This document shows positions 7,081 through 15,458 of a stretch of 64,000 bases of DNA, in pieces. The DNA comes from Mayfieldus sp963772265 (GTDB lineage Bacteria; Actinomycetota; Thermoleophilia; Solirubrobacterales; 70-9): assembly GCA_963772265.1 (NCBI GenBank), contig CAVYWS010000004.1, positions 248,001 through 312,000 on the forward strand, in the 5' to 3' direction. The translations under genes and the position numbers were made by a program. The notes below the pieces were generated by a model. It had not been told where the DNA came from, did not search any database, and saw only the letters and a program-made list of their open reading frames with translations. Numbering within the stretch: position 1 is the first letter of the stretch; each line of letters begins with the position of its first letter.

Positions 7081-9411
7081 CTAGACCTGCAGGGTGTCCT
7101 TGAGCTTGTTGAGGAACTCTCGCTGGACGCCGGGGATGCCCTCCAGGTCCTCGACCGCCTTGTAGCCGCCGAGCCGCTCGCGGTAGGCGATCACCCGGTT
7201 GGCCTGGGCGGCCGAGAAGCCGAGTTCGCGCAGCTGCTCGAAGGTGGCCTCGTTGACGTCGACCGGCCCCTTCGGGCCCGCGTCCTCCTCTTCCCCCTCA
7301 TCCTCGGCCCGCGGCTTGGCGGGCTTCCTTGCCGGCTTCGGCTGACCGGCGGGCCGCTGGCGGGCCGCCCCGCGCTCTTCCGCCTCCTCTTCCTCGGCCT
7401 CCTCGGTCTCGGCCTGGGGCGCCTTCGGCGTCGTCTTCAGCCTGCTCTCGGCCGCGCGCAGCCGCTTGCGCGCCTCATCGCGCTCGGCCCGCAGTCGCTT
7501 GATCTGCTCCTCGGCCTCCCGGCGGGCCTCCGCCGCCGCCTTCTCGGCGAGAGCGTCGGCCTCCGCCTCCAGGCGGCGCGCCTCGCGCTCCACCCGCTTC
7601 TCGACCTCGCCGCCGACCGCCTCGCTTCCCGATTTGCGGGCTGCGTCGAGCTCGGCGCTCAGCTCCGCCTCGACCTCCTGACGTGCCTCCTGGCGCAGGG
7701 CCTTGGTCTGGGCGCGAAGCCAGGCCGCGGCCGCCTCGCGGGCCTCGACTTCGACGTCCCCGAGGGCATCGGCGGCCTCCTTGGCGCGCTGCTCCGCCTT
7801 GGCTGCCTGCTTCTCGGCTTCCTCGCCGCGCTTGCGGGCGTCGTCAAGCGCCGCCTGGTGCTGCTTGTCGAGTTGCTTGAGCTCGCTCTCCTTCTTCGTC
7901 AGCTCCTCGCCGATCTCGGCGGCCACTTCCTGCGAAGCCTTCTGCTTGGCGCGCTCGATCTCGGTGATCCGCCGCTTCGCCTTCTTCAGCTCCGCCTGAG
8001 CCTGTGAGAGCTCGCCCTTGAGCTCGCGCTCGCGCTCCTCCAGCGCCTGCTTTGCCTCCGCCTGCAGCTTGCTCTGCAGCTGGTCGCTCCGCGCCTTCGC
8101 CTCTTTCTGCCTCGTCTGCAGCTCGGCTTGGTGCCGCTTGTCGAGCTGCTGGAGCTCGATCTCCTTCCTGGTCAGCTCGTCGGCGATCTCGGCGGCCACC
8201 TCCTGGGAAGCCTTCTTCTTGGCCCGCTCGAGCTGGGCGATCTGTCCGCGCAGCTCCCTCTCCTGGCTGCTGAAGCGCTGCTCCGCCTCCGCCCGGGTCT
8301 TCTCGACTCCCTGCTCGAGCTCGGCGATCTGCTGCTTCGCCTTCTCCAGCTCCGAGCGCAGGCTCGAAACCTCGCTCTGCTTCTGCTCCAGCTGCTGCTG
8401 TGCCTGGGCCTTGAGCCTGCTCTGCAGCTCCTCCGTCTCGACCTTCGCCTGCTTCTTGGCGTCCTCGACCTCTGCCCGAAGCCGTGCCTCGACCTCCTTG
8501 CGCGCCTCGACCGCGGCCGCCGAGGCCTGCTCGCCGGCTTCGCTGCGGAGCTTCTGGCGAGCCTTCTCGGCAGCGGCCTCGAGCTCGGCGATCCGGCGGT
8601 TCGCCTTCTCCAGCGCGGTGCGGTTCTTGGCGAGCTCGGCCCGCAGCTCCTTGTCGCGGGCGCTGATCCGCTTGTCGGCCTCGGCTTGGGCCCTCGCGTC
8701 CGCCTCCTTTCGAGCCTGATCGGCGGCTTCGGTTGCCTGCTGCTCGGCGCGGGTGTGAAGACGCTTGCGCTCGTCGGCGGTGCGGCGCTCCAGCTCCACG
8801 ATCCGCCGCTCGGCCTTCTCCCGGGCCCTGGTCGCCTCGGTGAGATGCCGCTCGAGGTCCGTCTGGCGCTCGCCGAAGTCGCCCGAGAGCTCTCTCTCGC
8901 GCTCCCGGCGGGCCCGCTCGACGGCCTGGCGGACCCGCTCCTCGGCTTCGACCCGCAGGCGCTCGGCCTCCTCGGCGAGCTGGCGCTCCGCCCCGGCGAT
9001 CCGCTCGCCTGCTGCGACGGCGTGCTTCTCGATCTCCGCCAGGCGCCTCTCGGCCGCCTCCAGAGCCTTTGCCTTCGCCTCCTTCTCGAGCTTCAGCTCC
9101 GCTTCGACGGTGCGAAGCTCGGCGGCGAACCGGGCCTCGGCCGCCGAGCGTGCGGCCTCGACCTCCTTGCGGGTCCGCTGCTCGACCTCGCGGCGGTATC
9201 GCTCCATCTCCTCGCGAGCTCCGGTCTCGGCATCACGCAGCTGCCTACGGACCTCGGCGATCGCCTTCTCGGCGCGCTTCTGCTCGCGCTCCAGCTCCTC
9301 CTCGAGGGCGAGGATCTCGGCGGTCGCCGCCTCCTCGGCCTCGCGGCGTGCGGACTCGGCCGCGTCCCTCACGCGTCGTTCGGGATCCCCCACGTGCACG
9401 TCAGCCCCCAA
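7081..9411 (-). CDS. Long coiled-coil protein with C-terminal helix-hairpin-helix domain (776 aa)
   Basis: Residues about 15-650 are one nearly uninterrupted Glu/Lys/Arg/Ala-rich coiled coil with many quasi-repeats such as IAELEQ, ASQEVAAEI and ELTRKEIELQQLDK. Residues about 655-715 form an acidic-to-basic disordered linker. Residues about 717-776 form a ComEA/competence-type helix-hairpin-helix domain (VDVNEATFEQLRELG, GFSAAQANRVIAYRERL, LEGIPGV). Such HhH domains usually contact DNA, or sometimes other proteins. There is no signal peptide or membrane helix, so a cytoplasmic filament or rod reaching to DNA is plausible. The TTG at 9411 is the upstream start, with GTG codons following closely. 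First gene of the three-gene set. Confidence 0.85.
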   Translation of the reverse strand: MGADVHVGDPERRVRDAAESARREAEEAATAEILALEEELEREQKRAEKAIAEVRRQLRDAETGAREEMERYRREVEQRTRKEVEAARSAAEARFAAELRTVEAELKLEKEAKAKALEAAERRLAEIEKHAVAAGERIAGAERQLAEEAERLRVEAEERVRQAVERARRERERELSGDFGERQTDLERHLTEATRAREKAERRIVELERRTADERKRLHTRAEQQATEAADQARKEADARAQAEADKRISARDKELRAELAKNRTALEKANRRIAELEAAAEKARQKLRSEAGEQASAAAVEARKEVEARLRAEVEDAKKQAKVETEELQSRLKAQAQQQLEQKQSEVSSLRSELEKAKQQIAELEQGVEKTRAEAEQRFSSQERELRGQIAQLERAKKKASQEVAAEIADELTRKEIELQQLDKRHQAELQTRQKEAKARSDQLQSKLQAEAKQALEERERELKGELSQAQAELKKAKRRITEIERAKQKASQEVAAEIGEELTKKESELKQLDKQHQAALDDARKRGEEAEKQAAKAEQRAKEAADALGDVEVEAREAAAAWLRAQTKALRQEARQEVEAELSAELDAARKSGSEAVGGEVEKRVEREARRLEAEADALAEKAAAEARREAEEQIKRLRAERDEARKRLRAAESRLKTTPKAPQAETEEAEEEEAEERGAARQRPAGQPKPARKPAKPRAEDEGEEEDAGPKGPVDVNEATFEQLRELGFSAAQANRVIAYRERLGGYKAVEDLEGIPGVQREFLNKLKDTLQV

Positions 9412-9603
9412 GTCCCCTTCGAGGCGGCTTTGCCCGTGGCTGTGTCCCGCTGAGCGTCATCGATGTTCTTACGCAGGGTGACATGCGCGGTGCCTCCGAG
9501 GGGCGAAATGCCTGGTGCTGCAATCGCGGCGGCGCTGGTCGTCGGCTCTCCTTGCCCCTCCGGCGACAGGGCAGCCTAGCCATTGTCGGCCCCGGGGGTG
9601 CAG

Positions 9604-10551
9604 TTACGCGTGCTGTTCGAGCACCGCGCGGTAGGCGATCAGCACCCGCTCGGCCATCCGCTCGGCCGAGAATGCCGCCGCGGTCGAAGCGCCGGGCACC
9701 CTCGGGTCGCCGCTCTCGAGATGGGGCCGCAGCGCCGCCAGCCAGCTCTCGACCTCAAACGGGGCGACGAGGCAGCCGGGCACGGCGCCGAGGGCGTGGG
9801 GTGCGATGCCTACCGGAGTCGAGAGCGCGGGCACCTCGCAAGCCAGCGCCTCGAGCGCGGCGAGGCCGAACCCCTCGTTGTCGGATGTGACCAGTACCGC
9901 GTTTGCGGCGTTGAGCCAGAGCGGCATCCGGTCGGGCTCGATGCTGCCCCCGGTCAGCAGCTCGGCCCCGGCGGCGCGGGCCAACTCCCGGGCGCGGTCG
10001 TAGCGCTTCTCCGGCCGCGTCGGGTTGGCCGGGAACAGCAGGTACTTCGACCCCGGGTCGAGCCCGAGCTCGCGCCGGGCTCTCTCTCGCGGCAGCGGCT
10101 TGAAGCGGCTCAGGTCGGCTCCGCAGGGGAGCACCGCGGCGCGCCCGGGCGGGCGGGGCAGCCCCGGTCGCCCGCTCTCGGGGCCGAAGAGGGCGCGGGA
10201 GACGCCGGCGCAGAGGTCCACCCGCGGGGCGAGGCGGCGAGACAGCGGCCCGACGGTCCGGTGGCGGACGTCGGTTCCGTGGAAGGTGACGACCAGCGGC
10301 CTGGCGCCGGCGAGGCGCGCGCACCAGCCGGGTAGCCCGTAATGGGCGTGCACCAGGTCGAAGCGGCTGTCGCGCAGCAGCCCCCGAAGGTGCCGTATCG
10401 CCGGCAGGTACTGGCCACGCCCCAGCGGAAAGCCGAACAGCTCGACATCGACGCCATGGCCGCGGATCGCCTCGACCTGGTCGAGGACCCAGCGACCGCG
10501 CTGCGGGGTGGCGGCGTCGGGGGAGAGGTTGGTGACGATCAGGACCCTCAT
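9604..10551 (-). CDS. Glycosyltransferase family 4 protein
   Basis: This is a GT-B retaining glycosyltransferase of about 315 residues. It begins MRVLIVTNLSPD, with a TPQRGRWVLDQ loop, HAHYGLPG, FHGTD and the C-terminal nucleotide-sugar motif SDNEGFGLAALEALAC (the E(x7)E region). The ATG at 10551 fits the family start; an in-frame GTG or ATG at 10611 would add an unconserved Arg-rich stretch. Donor and acceptor sugars are not predictable. The 192-bp gap to the coiled-coil gene (9412-9603) contains no convincing gene or site. Confidence 0.85.
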   Translation of the reverse strand: MRVLIVTNLSPDAATPQRGRWVLDQVEAIRGHGVDVELFGFPLGRGQYLPAIRHLRGLLRDSRFDLVHAHYGLPGWCARLAGARPLVVTFHGTDVRHRTVGPLSRRLAPRVDLCAGVSRALFGPESGRPGLPRPPGRAAVLPCGADLSRFKPLPRERARRELGLDPGSKYLLFPANPTRPEKRYDRARELARAAGAELLTGGSIEPDRMPLWLNAANAVLVTSDNEGFGLAALEALACEVPALSTPVGIAPHALGAVPGCLVAPFEVESWLAALRPHLESGDPRVPGASTAAAFSAERMAERVLIAYRAVLEQHA

Positions 10552-10676
10552 CGGAAGGTGAGCTCGCGGGCCAGCGTATCCGCCGTCACACACCCGCATC
10601 CGATCCGGCACTCAGTGATGTAGACCCGGGATCCGGCGCGGCGCAGCATCGCCCTCAAGCGAACGAAGGAGGGCGC

Positions 10677-10922
10677 ATGCATGTGTTGATCGGATGGCTC
10701 TACGCGGAGACGGCCCGGCGGCTGCGCGCGATCCGGGCCCTGCTCGAGGGCGAGCGGGCCCAGGGGACGGTCGAATACGTCGGCTTGATCCTGCTTGTCT
10801 CCCTGCTGATGGTGGGGATGGTGGCGGCGATGAAGGGCTTCAACGGCAAACAGGGCATGGAGCTGGCGGAGGTGATCATCGAGAAGATCAAGCAGGCGGT
10901 GAATCAGGTCAGCTTCCGCTGA
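10677..10922 (+). CDS. Flp/TadE-type pilin-like protein (81 aa)
   Basis: A class III signal-peptide arrangement is visible: a charged N-terminus (ETARRLRAIRALLEGERA), then the cleavage-like site QG/TVEY, then a single hydrophobic helix (YVGLILLVSLLMVGMV). The Glu after the Gly is the conserved pilin residue. A GAAGGAGGG ribosome-binding site lies just before the ATG. No prepilin peptidase, Tad ATPase or other pilus gene is in the window, so it is an orphan here. It precedes rph by 70 bp on the same strand. Confidence 0.75.
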   Translation: MHVLIGWLYAETARRLRAIRALLEGERAQGTVEYVGLILLVSLLMVGMVAAMKGFNGKQGMELAEVIIEKIKQAVNQVSFR

Positions 10923-10992
10923 GACGGGGGGCGTGCGGTTCGCGCCGGGCGGGAGCTCTCCCTCCGGCGCGGCCGCGTGCGAAACTCGCGCC

Positions 10993-11722
10993 GTGACCGT
11001 GGCCAGCCGCAGCTACGACCGCGCCCCCGCCGACCTGCGCCCGATCCGGATCGAGCCCGGTTTCGTGCGCACCGCCGACGGCTCGGCGCTGATCTCCCAG
11101 GGTGAGACCCGGGTCATCTGCACCGCCTCGGTGATCGGCTCGGTGCCGCGCTGGCTGGAGGGGAAGGGCCGCGGCTGGGTGACGGCGGAGTACGCGATGC
11201 TTCCCGCTTCGACCGGGGACCGAAAGCAGCGCGACGTCTCGAAGGGCCGCCAGGACGGCCGCTCGGTCGAGATCCAGCGGCTGATCGGGCGCTCGCTTCG
11301 CGTTGTCGTCGACTTCAAGGCGCTCGGCGAACGCAGTGTCTACGTCGACTGCGACGTCCTGCAGGCCGACGGCGGCACCCGCTGCGCCGCGATCACCGGC
11401 GGCTTCGTCGCCCTGCGCCTCGCGATGCAGAAGCTGCTTGACGCCGGCGAGATCGAGAGCCTTCCGTTCAGCGGGTCGATCGCCGCGGTGAGCGTCGGCA
11501 TGGTCGACGGCAGGGCCGCTCTGCGACCTCGATTACTCCGAGGACGCCGAGGCCGAGGTCGACGCGAACGTGGTGATGACCGGAGACGGCGGGCTGGTCG
11601 AGGTCCAGGCGACCGCGGAGCGAACGCCGCTCTCGCGAGCCTCGCTCGATCAGCTGCTCGGTCTCGCCGAGGCGGGAATCGCCCGCCTGCGCGAAGAGCA
11701 GGAGCGGGCCGTCGCCCGTTGA
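10993..11722 (+). CDS. rph: Ribonuclease PH (frameshifted near 11517)
   Basis: This phosphorolytic 3'-5' exoribonuclease trims tRNA 3' ends. The start is the GTG giving VTVASRSYDRAPADLRP, followed by conserved SALISQGETRVICTAS, WVTAEYAMLP, EIQRLIGRSLR and QADGGTRCAAITG. After DGRA the frame breaks. Dropping one C near 11517 restores LCDLDYSEDAEAEVD and the normal C-terminus to the stop at 11720-11722, for about 242 residues, the family length. The stop overlaps the rdgB start (TGATG), the usual rph-rdgB arrangement. Confidence 0.9.
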
Positions 11723-12364
11723 TGGCTGCGCCAGGCGAAGCCGAGCGGACGGCGCTGGTCCTGGCAACCCGCAACGAGCACAAGCTGCGCGAGCTCTCCG
11801 AGCTGCTTCCTGAGCTGCGCCTCGAGCCGCTCCCGGACCACCTCGAGCTCCCCCCCGAGGACGGCGACAGCTTCGCCGCCAATGCCCTGATCAAGGCCCG
11901 GGCCGCACACGAGGCGACCGGCAGGGCGGCGTTTGCCGACGACAGCGGCATCGAGGCCGCGGCGCTTGCGGGCGCCCCGGGGATCCTCTCGGCCCGCTAC
12001 GCCGGGGAGGGCGCAAGCGACGAGGCGAACCTCGACAAGCTCCTGGGCGAGGTTGCCGCCGCCGGCGAGGACCGCCGCGTCGCCTATGTCTGCGTGTTGG
12101 CCTACGTAAACGCCAGCGGCGAGGAGGGTTTCTTCGAGGGTCGCTGCGAGGGCTCTCTGGCCGAGCAGCCTCGGGGCTCGGGCGGCTTCGGCTATGACCC
12201 CGCTTTCGTCCCCGACGGAGCTGGACGGCGAGCGCACGATGGCCGAGCTGTCGGCGGAGGAGAAGAACGCGATCAGCCATCGCGGCCGCGCCGCCCGGCT
12301 GCTCGCCGCGCACCTCACCGCCGGTCCGCGGCCGCGGCCGAGTGGGCGGGCTGACGGGCCTTGA
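11722..12364 (+). CDS. rdgB: dITP/XTP pyrophosphatase, non-canonical purine NTPase (frameshifted near 12221)
   Basis: The protein removes ITP, dITP and XTP from nucleotide pools. The N-terminal LVLATRNEHKLRELSELL and AFADDSGIEAAAL motifs are diagnostic of the HAM1/RdgB family, and GFGYDPAFVPD is present. Immediately after it an extra G (12220-12223) breaks the frame. Removing it gives ELDGERTMAELS and KNAISHRGRA, the conserved ending, and a total of about 213 residues. The stop overlaps the TTG start of the CDF transporter. Co-translated with rph. Confidence 0.9.
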
Positions 12365-13269
12365 TCCGCACCAAGTCACAGGCCGCCGGCCTCTCGGTCG
12401 CATCGAACTCGCTGCTGATCGCGATCAAGGTCGCGGCCGGCGCGATCACCGGCTCGATCGCGATCCTCACCGAGGCCGCCCACTCGCTGATCGACCTGCT
12501 GGCGTCGGTGATCGCCCTGGCCTCGGTGCGAAAGGCAGACGAGCCAGCCGACGTCGAGCACCCGTACGGGCACGAGAAGCTCGAGAACCTCGCCGCCACG
12601 ATCGAGGGAATGCTGATCCTGGTCGGCGCCACGGTGATCGTCTATGAGGCGACTCACCGTCTAGTCGTCGGATCGCAGGTCGACACCCTCGGGCTCGGGA
12701 TCGCTGTGATGGCGGTCTCGGCGATCGCCAATTTCAGCATTTCCAGCTTCCTCGGGCGCCAGGCGAAGCGCTTCGATTCGCCGGCGCTGGAGGGAGACGC
12801 GGCGCATTTGCGCACCGATTCGGTGACCTCGATCGGCGTCCTCGGCGGGCTGGTCCTGGTCGAGGTCACCGGCGCCGATGCCTTCGACTCGATCGCAGCG
12901 CTGGCGGTGGCGGTGGCAATCGTCGTCTCCGGCCTGCGGATCATCACCCGCTCCTCGCGGGTCCTCGTCGACGAGGTGCTGCCCGCCGACGAGATGGATC
13001 GGATCGAGGTGGCGATCGAGGCATCGCGGACCCCGGAGGTCGCCGGTTATCACCGGCTGCGCGGCCGGCGTGCCGGCAGCCGGCGCTACGTCGACCTGCA
13101 CGTGCAGTTTCGCTCCGGCACCAGCCTCGAGCGGGCCCACGAGCTGGCCCACGACATGCGAGCCGCGATCGAGGCAGAGCTGACCGCCGCCGACGTGCTG
13201 GTCCACGTCGAGCCGGAGGAGTCGATGCTTGCGCCGGGCGAGAGCCCGGGCCCGTACCGAGCCGGTTAG
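12361..13269 (+). CDS. Cation diffusion facilitator family transporter
   Basis: This is an inner-membrane divalent metal/proton antiporter of about 302 residues with six predicted helices and a C-terminal cytoplasmic domain from about residue 210. CDF signatures are ILTEAAHSLIDLLAS in helix 2, the HPYGHEKLE metal motif, and LRTDSVTSIGV in helix 5. Such exporters usually move Zn, Fe, Mn or Co; the first helix-2 metal position is Glu rather than the more usual Asp, so I do not assign a metal. It starts at TTG overlapping the rdgB stop, so it is probably translationally coupled to rdgB. Confidence 0.88.
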   Translation: MIRTKSQAAGLSVASNSLLIAIKVAAGAITGSIAILTEAAHSLIDLLASVIALASVRKADEPADVEHPYGHEKLENLAATIEGMLILVGATVIVYEATHRLVVGSQVDTLGLGIAVMAVSAIANFSISSFLGRQAKRFDSPALEGDAAHLRTDSVTSIGVLGGLVLVEVTGADAFDSIAALAVAVAIVVSGLRIITRSSRVLVDEVLPADEMDRIEVAIEASRTPEVAGYHRLRGRRAGSRRYVDLHVQFRSGTSLERAHELAHDMRAAIEAELTAADVLVHVEPEESMLAPGESPGPYRAG

Positions 13270-13320
13270 GGAACCGGAGGCGTGGGCGCCGAACCGCGAG
13301 ATGCGACGCTTTGCAGGCGC

Positions 13321-13470
13321 CTACGGGGGCGGCAGCAGGTTGACGGCGGCGGCGATCCCAACCGCCCCGACGGTGATGCTGTAGCCGGTGTAGCCGCTGA
13401 TCCCGAGCAGGACCACGGCGATCAGGCAGACGCCGACTACGGTCAACCACGATGCCCGCTGAAGTGACAC
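13321..13470 (-). CDS. Small two-helix membrane protein (49 aa)
   Basis: A GTG at 13470 opens a 49-residue frame whose product is nearly all membrane: VSLQRASWLTVVGVCLIAVV, then LLGISGYTGYSI, then a second hydrophobic stretch ending NLLPPP. The Trp/Arg/Pro edges look like a real small membrane protein rather than chance. It is divergent from the 13490 gene, with start codons only 20 bp apart around a shared AT-rich core. Function unknown. Confidence 0.55.
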   Translation of the reverse strand: MSLQRASWLTVVGVCLIAVVLLGISGYTGYSITVGAVGIAAAVNLLPPP

Positions 13471-13476
13471 GGTCGG

Positions 13477-13482
13477 TATTTT
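13477..13482. promoter_or_regulatory. Overlapping divergent -10 element (leaderless, both directions)
   Basis: TATTTT on the plus strand ends 7 nt before the GTG at 13490. On the minus strand CAAAAT, from the same AT patch, ends 7 nt before the GTG at 13470. One short core could therefore start leaderless transcripts both ways. Confidence 0.45.
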
Positions 13483-13489
13483 GGCCGAC

Positions 13490-13852
13490 GTGGCCGACCG
13501 AGCGATGGCAGGTCAATCCCTGGACCGTCTGATGGAGCTCTCCCCTGAGATGCGCGGGGGCGCGATCCTCGCCGAGGGCGAGGTCCTGGCCGCGACCGGC
13601 GACGGGAACGGCTGGGGCGAAGCGGCCGGGGCGCTGCTGCGTGCGGCGGACGTCGACGAGGAGGGCGCCGAGCAGGTCCACGTCGCGACCGAGGCCGGCG
13701 AGGTGTTCGCTCTCCGGGAGGCCGGGCTGACCGCGGTCGCCGTCACCGAGCGCTTCGTGCTCGCCTCGCTTATGGCCTTCGACATGCGGGTGACGCTGCG
13801 CGACCTGGCGGCCGGAGGGACCGCGGGCGAGGCGAACGGAGGCTCGGGCTGA
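13490..13852 (+). CDS. Roadblock/LC7-like small protein (about 120 aa)
   Basis: The sequence fits a small alpha/beta profilin-like fold: SLDRLMELSPEMRGGAILAE, VLAATGD, HVATEAGEVFALREAGLTAV, and a final helix, resembling bacterial Roadblock/LC7 proteins that act in polarity or GTPase regulation. The match is by pattern only. The GTG at 13490 is preferred over the TTG at 13481 because TATTTT sits 7 nt upstream of it. The stop overlaps the next gene (TGATG), and that gene runs into tldD, so this looks like the first gene of a four-gene operon. Confidence 0.6.
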   Translation: MADRAMAGQSLDRLMELSPEMRGGAILAEGEVLAATGDGNGWGEAAGALLRAADVDEEGAEQVHVATEAGEVFALREAGLTAVAVTERFVLASLMAFDMRVTLRDLAAGGTAGEANGGSG

Positions 13853-14076
13853 TGCCGAAGCCGCACCGGCTGGTGCTGGACCGGGTCTCGGGCTACGCCG
13901 ACGAGGCCGCGGCCTTCATGCGCCGCCGCCGCCACGTGCGGCGCCCCTTCGCCCGTGTCTACCGGGCGGACGGCAGCAGCGTCGACCACGCGGCCGAGTC
14001 GGAGACCGGCACCGCGCTGTTCGCGGCGGCCCACTCGCTGATCGATCTCGCCACGGGTGGGGCTGAGAAGCGATGA
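13852..14076 (+). CDS. Conserved small basic protein (74 aa)
   Basis: A soluble 74-residue protein rich in Arg and His (AFMRRRRHVRRPFARVYRAD) with a helical C-terminus (TALFAAAHSLIDLATGG). It overlaps the upstream Roadblock-like gene by one base and tldD by four bases, so it is co-translated with both. No named family recognised. Because TldD/TldE proteases process small peptides and unfolded substrates, a substrate or adaptor role is possible, but only position supports it. Confidence 0.6.
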   Translation: MPKPHRLVLDRVSGYADEAAAFMRRRRHVRRPFARVYRADGSSVDHAAESETGTALFAAAHSLIDLATGGAEKR

Positions 14077-15458
14077 GCGAGCTTCCGTCCCGGGAGCTGG
14101 CGCAGGAGATCGTCGGCCGGGCGCTCGCCCGGGGCGGCGAGTTCGCCGAGTTGTTCGCCGAGCGCGGCCGCGGCACCCACTTGCGGATCGACGAGTCGCG
14201 AATCGAGGGCGTGCAGTCGGGTGCCGAACAGGGCGCCGGGGTGCGGGTGGTCAAGGATGGGACCGCCTACTTCGCCCACGTCGATGGCCTTGGCGAGGCC
14301 GACCTCGAGCGCGCCGCCGACGAGGCGGCCGCGGCGCTGCGCGGCGATCGGGTCACGCCGACGCCGCTGCAGGCGTCCGAGACGCAGACCCAGAAGGTGG
14401 AGATACGCCCGGAGGGCGTATCGGCGCAGCGCAAGGCCGAGCTCCTGCGCGAACTCGACGAGCGAGGCCGCGCCGCTGGCCCTGAGATCGCCCAGCTGAT
14501 GTGCTCATACGTCGAGAACCGCCGCGAGGTCGTCGTCGCGAACTCGGCCGGGACCTATGCCACCGACGACCGCACCCGGGTCCGGGTCGGCGTCCAGGCC
14601 GTGGCTCGCCGCAATGGCTCGATCGAGACCGGGCTGGAGACGCTCGGCGGCCACCAGGGCTTCGAGCTCCTCGACGACGATCCAGGCGCGATCGCCGAGC
14701 GGGCGGCCGCCAAGGCGATCACCCTGCTCGACGCCGATCCCGCCCCGGCCGGGTCGATGCCGGTCGTTGTCGGCGGAGGTTTCGGCGGGGTGCTGTTCCA
14801 CGAGATGACCGGGCACGGTCTGGAGGCCGACCACATCCAGAAGGGCGCGAGCGTCTACGCGGGCAAGCTGGGTGAGGTCGTTGCCGAGTCGCTGGTCAAC
14901 GCCTTCGACGACGGGGTGCTGCCGGGGCAATGGGGGAGCGACGGAATCGACGACGAGGGCACGCCGTCCCAGAAGACCCAGGTGATCGAGGACGGCAGGC
15001 TGGTCTCTTTCCTCTACGACCGCCTGCGGGCCGAGCGCGACGGAGCCGCGCTGACCGGGAACGGCCGCCGGGGCAGCTTCCGCGACCTGCCGATCCCGCG
15101 GATGACCAATACCTACATTGCGCCCGGTGACGCCGAGCCCGAGGCCCTGATCGCCGAGGTCAAGCGTGGCTTTTACGCGGCCTCGTTCGCCGGTGGCCAG
15201 GTCGAGCCGGCCAGCGGCGACTTCGTCTTCGGGGTCTCCGAGGGCTATCTGATCGAGGACGGCAAGGTCACCAGGCCCTGCCGTGGCGCCACCCTGATCG
15301 GCAATTGCATCGACGCGCTGGCGGCGATCGACGGGGTGGGATCGGACTTCGAGATGAAGAGCGGAATCTGCGGCAAGGCCGGGCAGCGGGTTCCGGTCGG
15401 GACCGGGCAGGGCCATGTGCGGATTCGCGAGCTGACCGTCGGCGGGACCGAGGTCTGA
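14073..15458 (+). CDS. tldD: Metalloprotease TldD
   Basis: The catalytic subunit of the TldD/TldE heterodimeric zinc protease, 461 residues. The diagnostic motif FHEMTGHGLEADH (HExxxH plus a downstream ligand) lies near residue 250, preceded by VVVGGGFGGVL. The C-terminal glycine-rich ENGxx-type region (DFVFGVSEGYLIEDGK) and GNCIDALAAIDGVG are normal. In other bacteria the pair matures microcin B17 and degrades CcdA antitoxin by threading unfolded peptides. It overlaps the 74-aa gene upstream (ATGA) and tldE downstream (TGATG). Confidence 0.92.
   Translation: MSELPSRELAQEIVGRALARGGEFAELFAERGRGTHLRIDESRIEGVQSGAEQGAGVRVVKDGTAYFAHVDGLGEADLERAADEAAAALRGDRVTPTPLQASETQTQKVEIRPEGVSAQRKAELLRELDERGRAAGPEIAQLMCSYVENRREVVVANSAGTYATDDRTRVRVGVQAVARRNGSIETGLETLGGHQGFELLDDDPGAIAERAAAKAITLLDADPAPAGSMPVVVGGGFGGVLFHEMTGHGLEADHIQKGASVYAGKLGEVVAESLVNAFDDGVLPGQWGSDGIDDEGTPSQKTQVIEDGRLVSFLYDRLRAERDGAALTGNGRRGSFRDLPIPRMTNTYIAPGDAEPEALIAEVKRGFYAASFAGGQVEPASGDFVFGVSEGYLIEDGKVTRPCRGATLIGNCIDALAAIDGVGSDFEMKSGICGKAGQRVPVGTGQGHVRIRELTVGGTEV

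Noticed and set aside
9412..9603. Possible small gene or RNA between the coiled-coil and glycosyltransferase genes
   Set aside because: No frame with a credible start, no strong hairpin or T-run and no conserved-looking motif.
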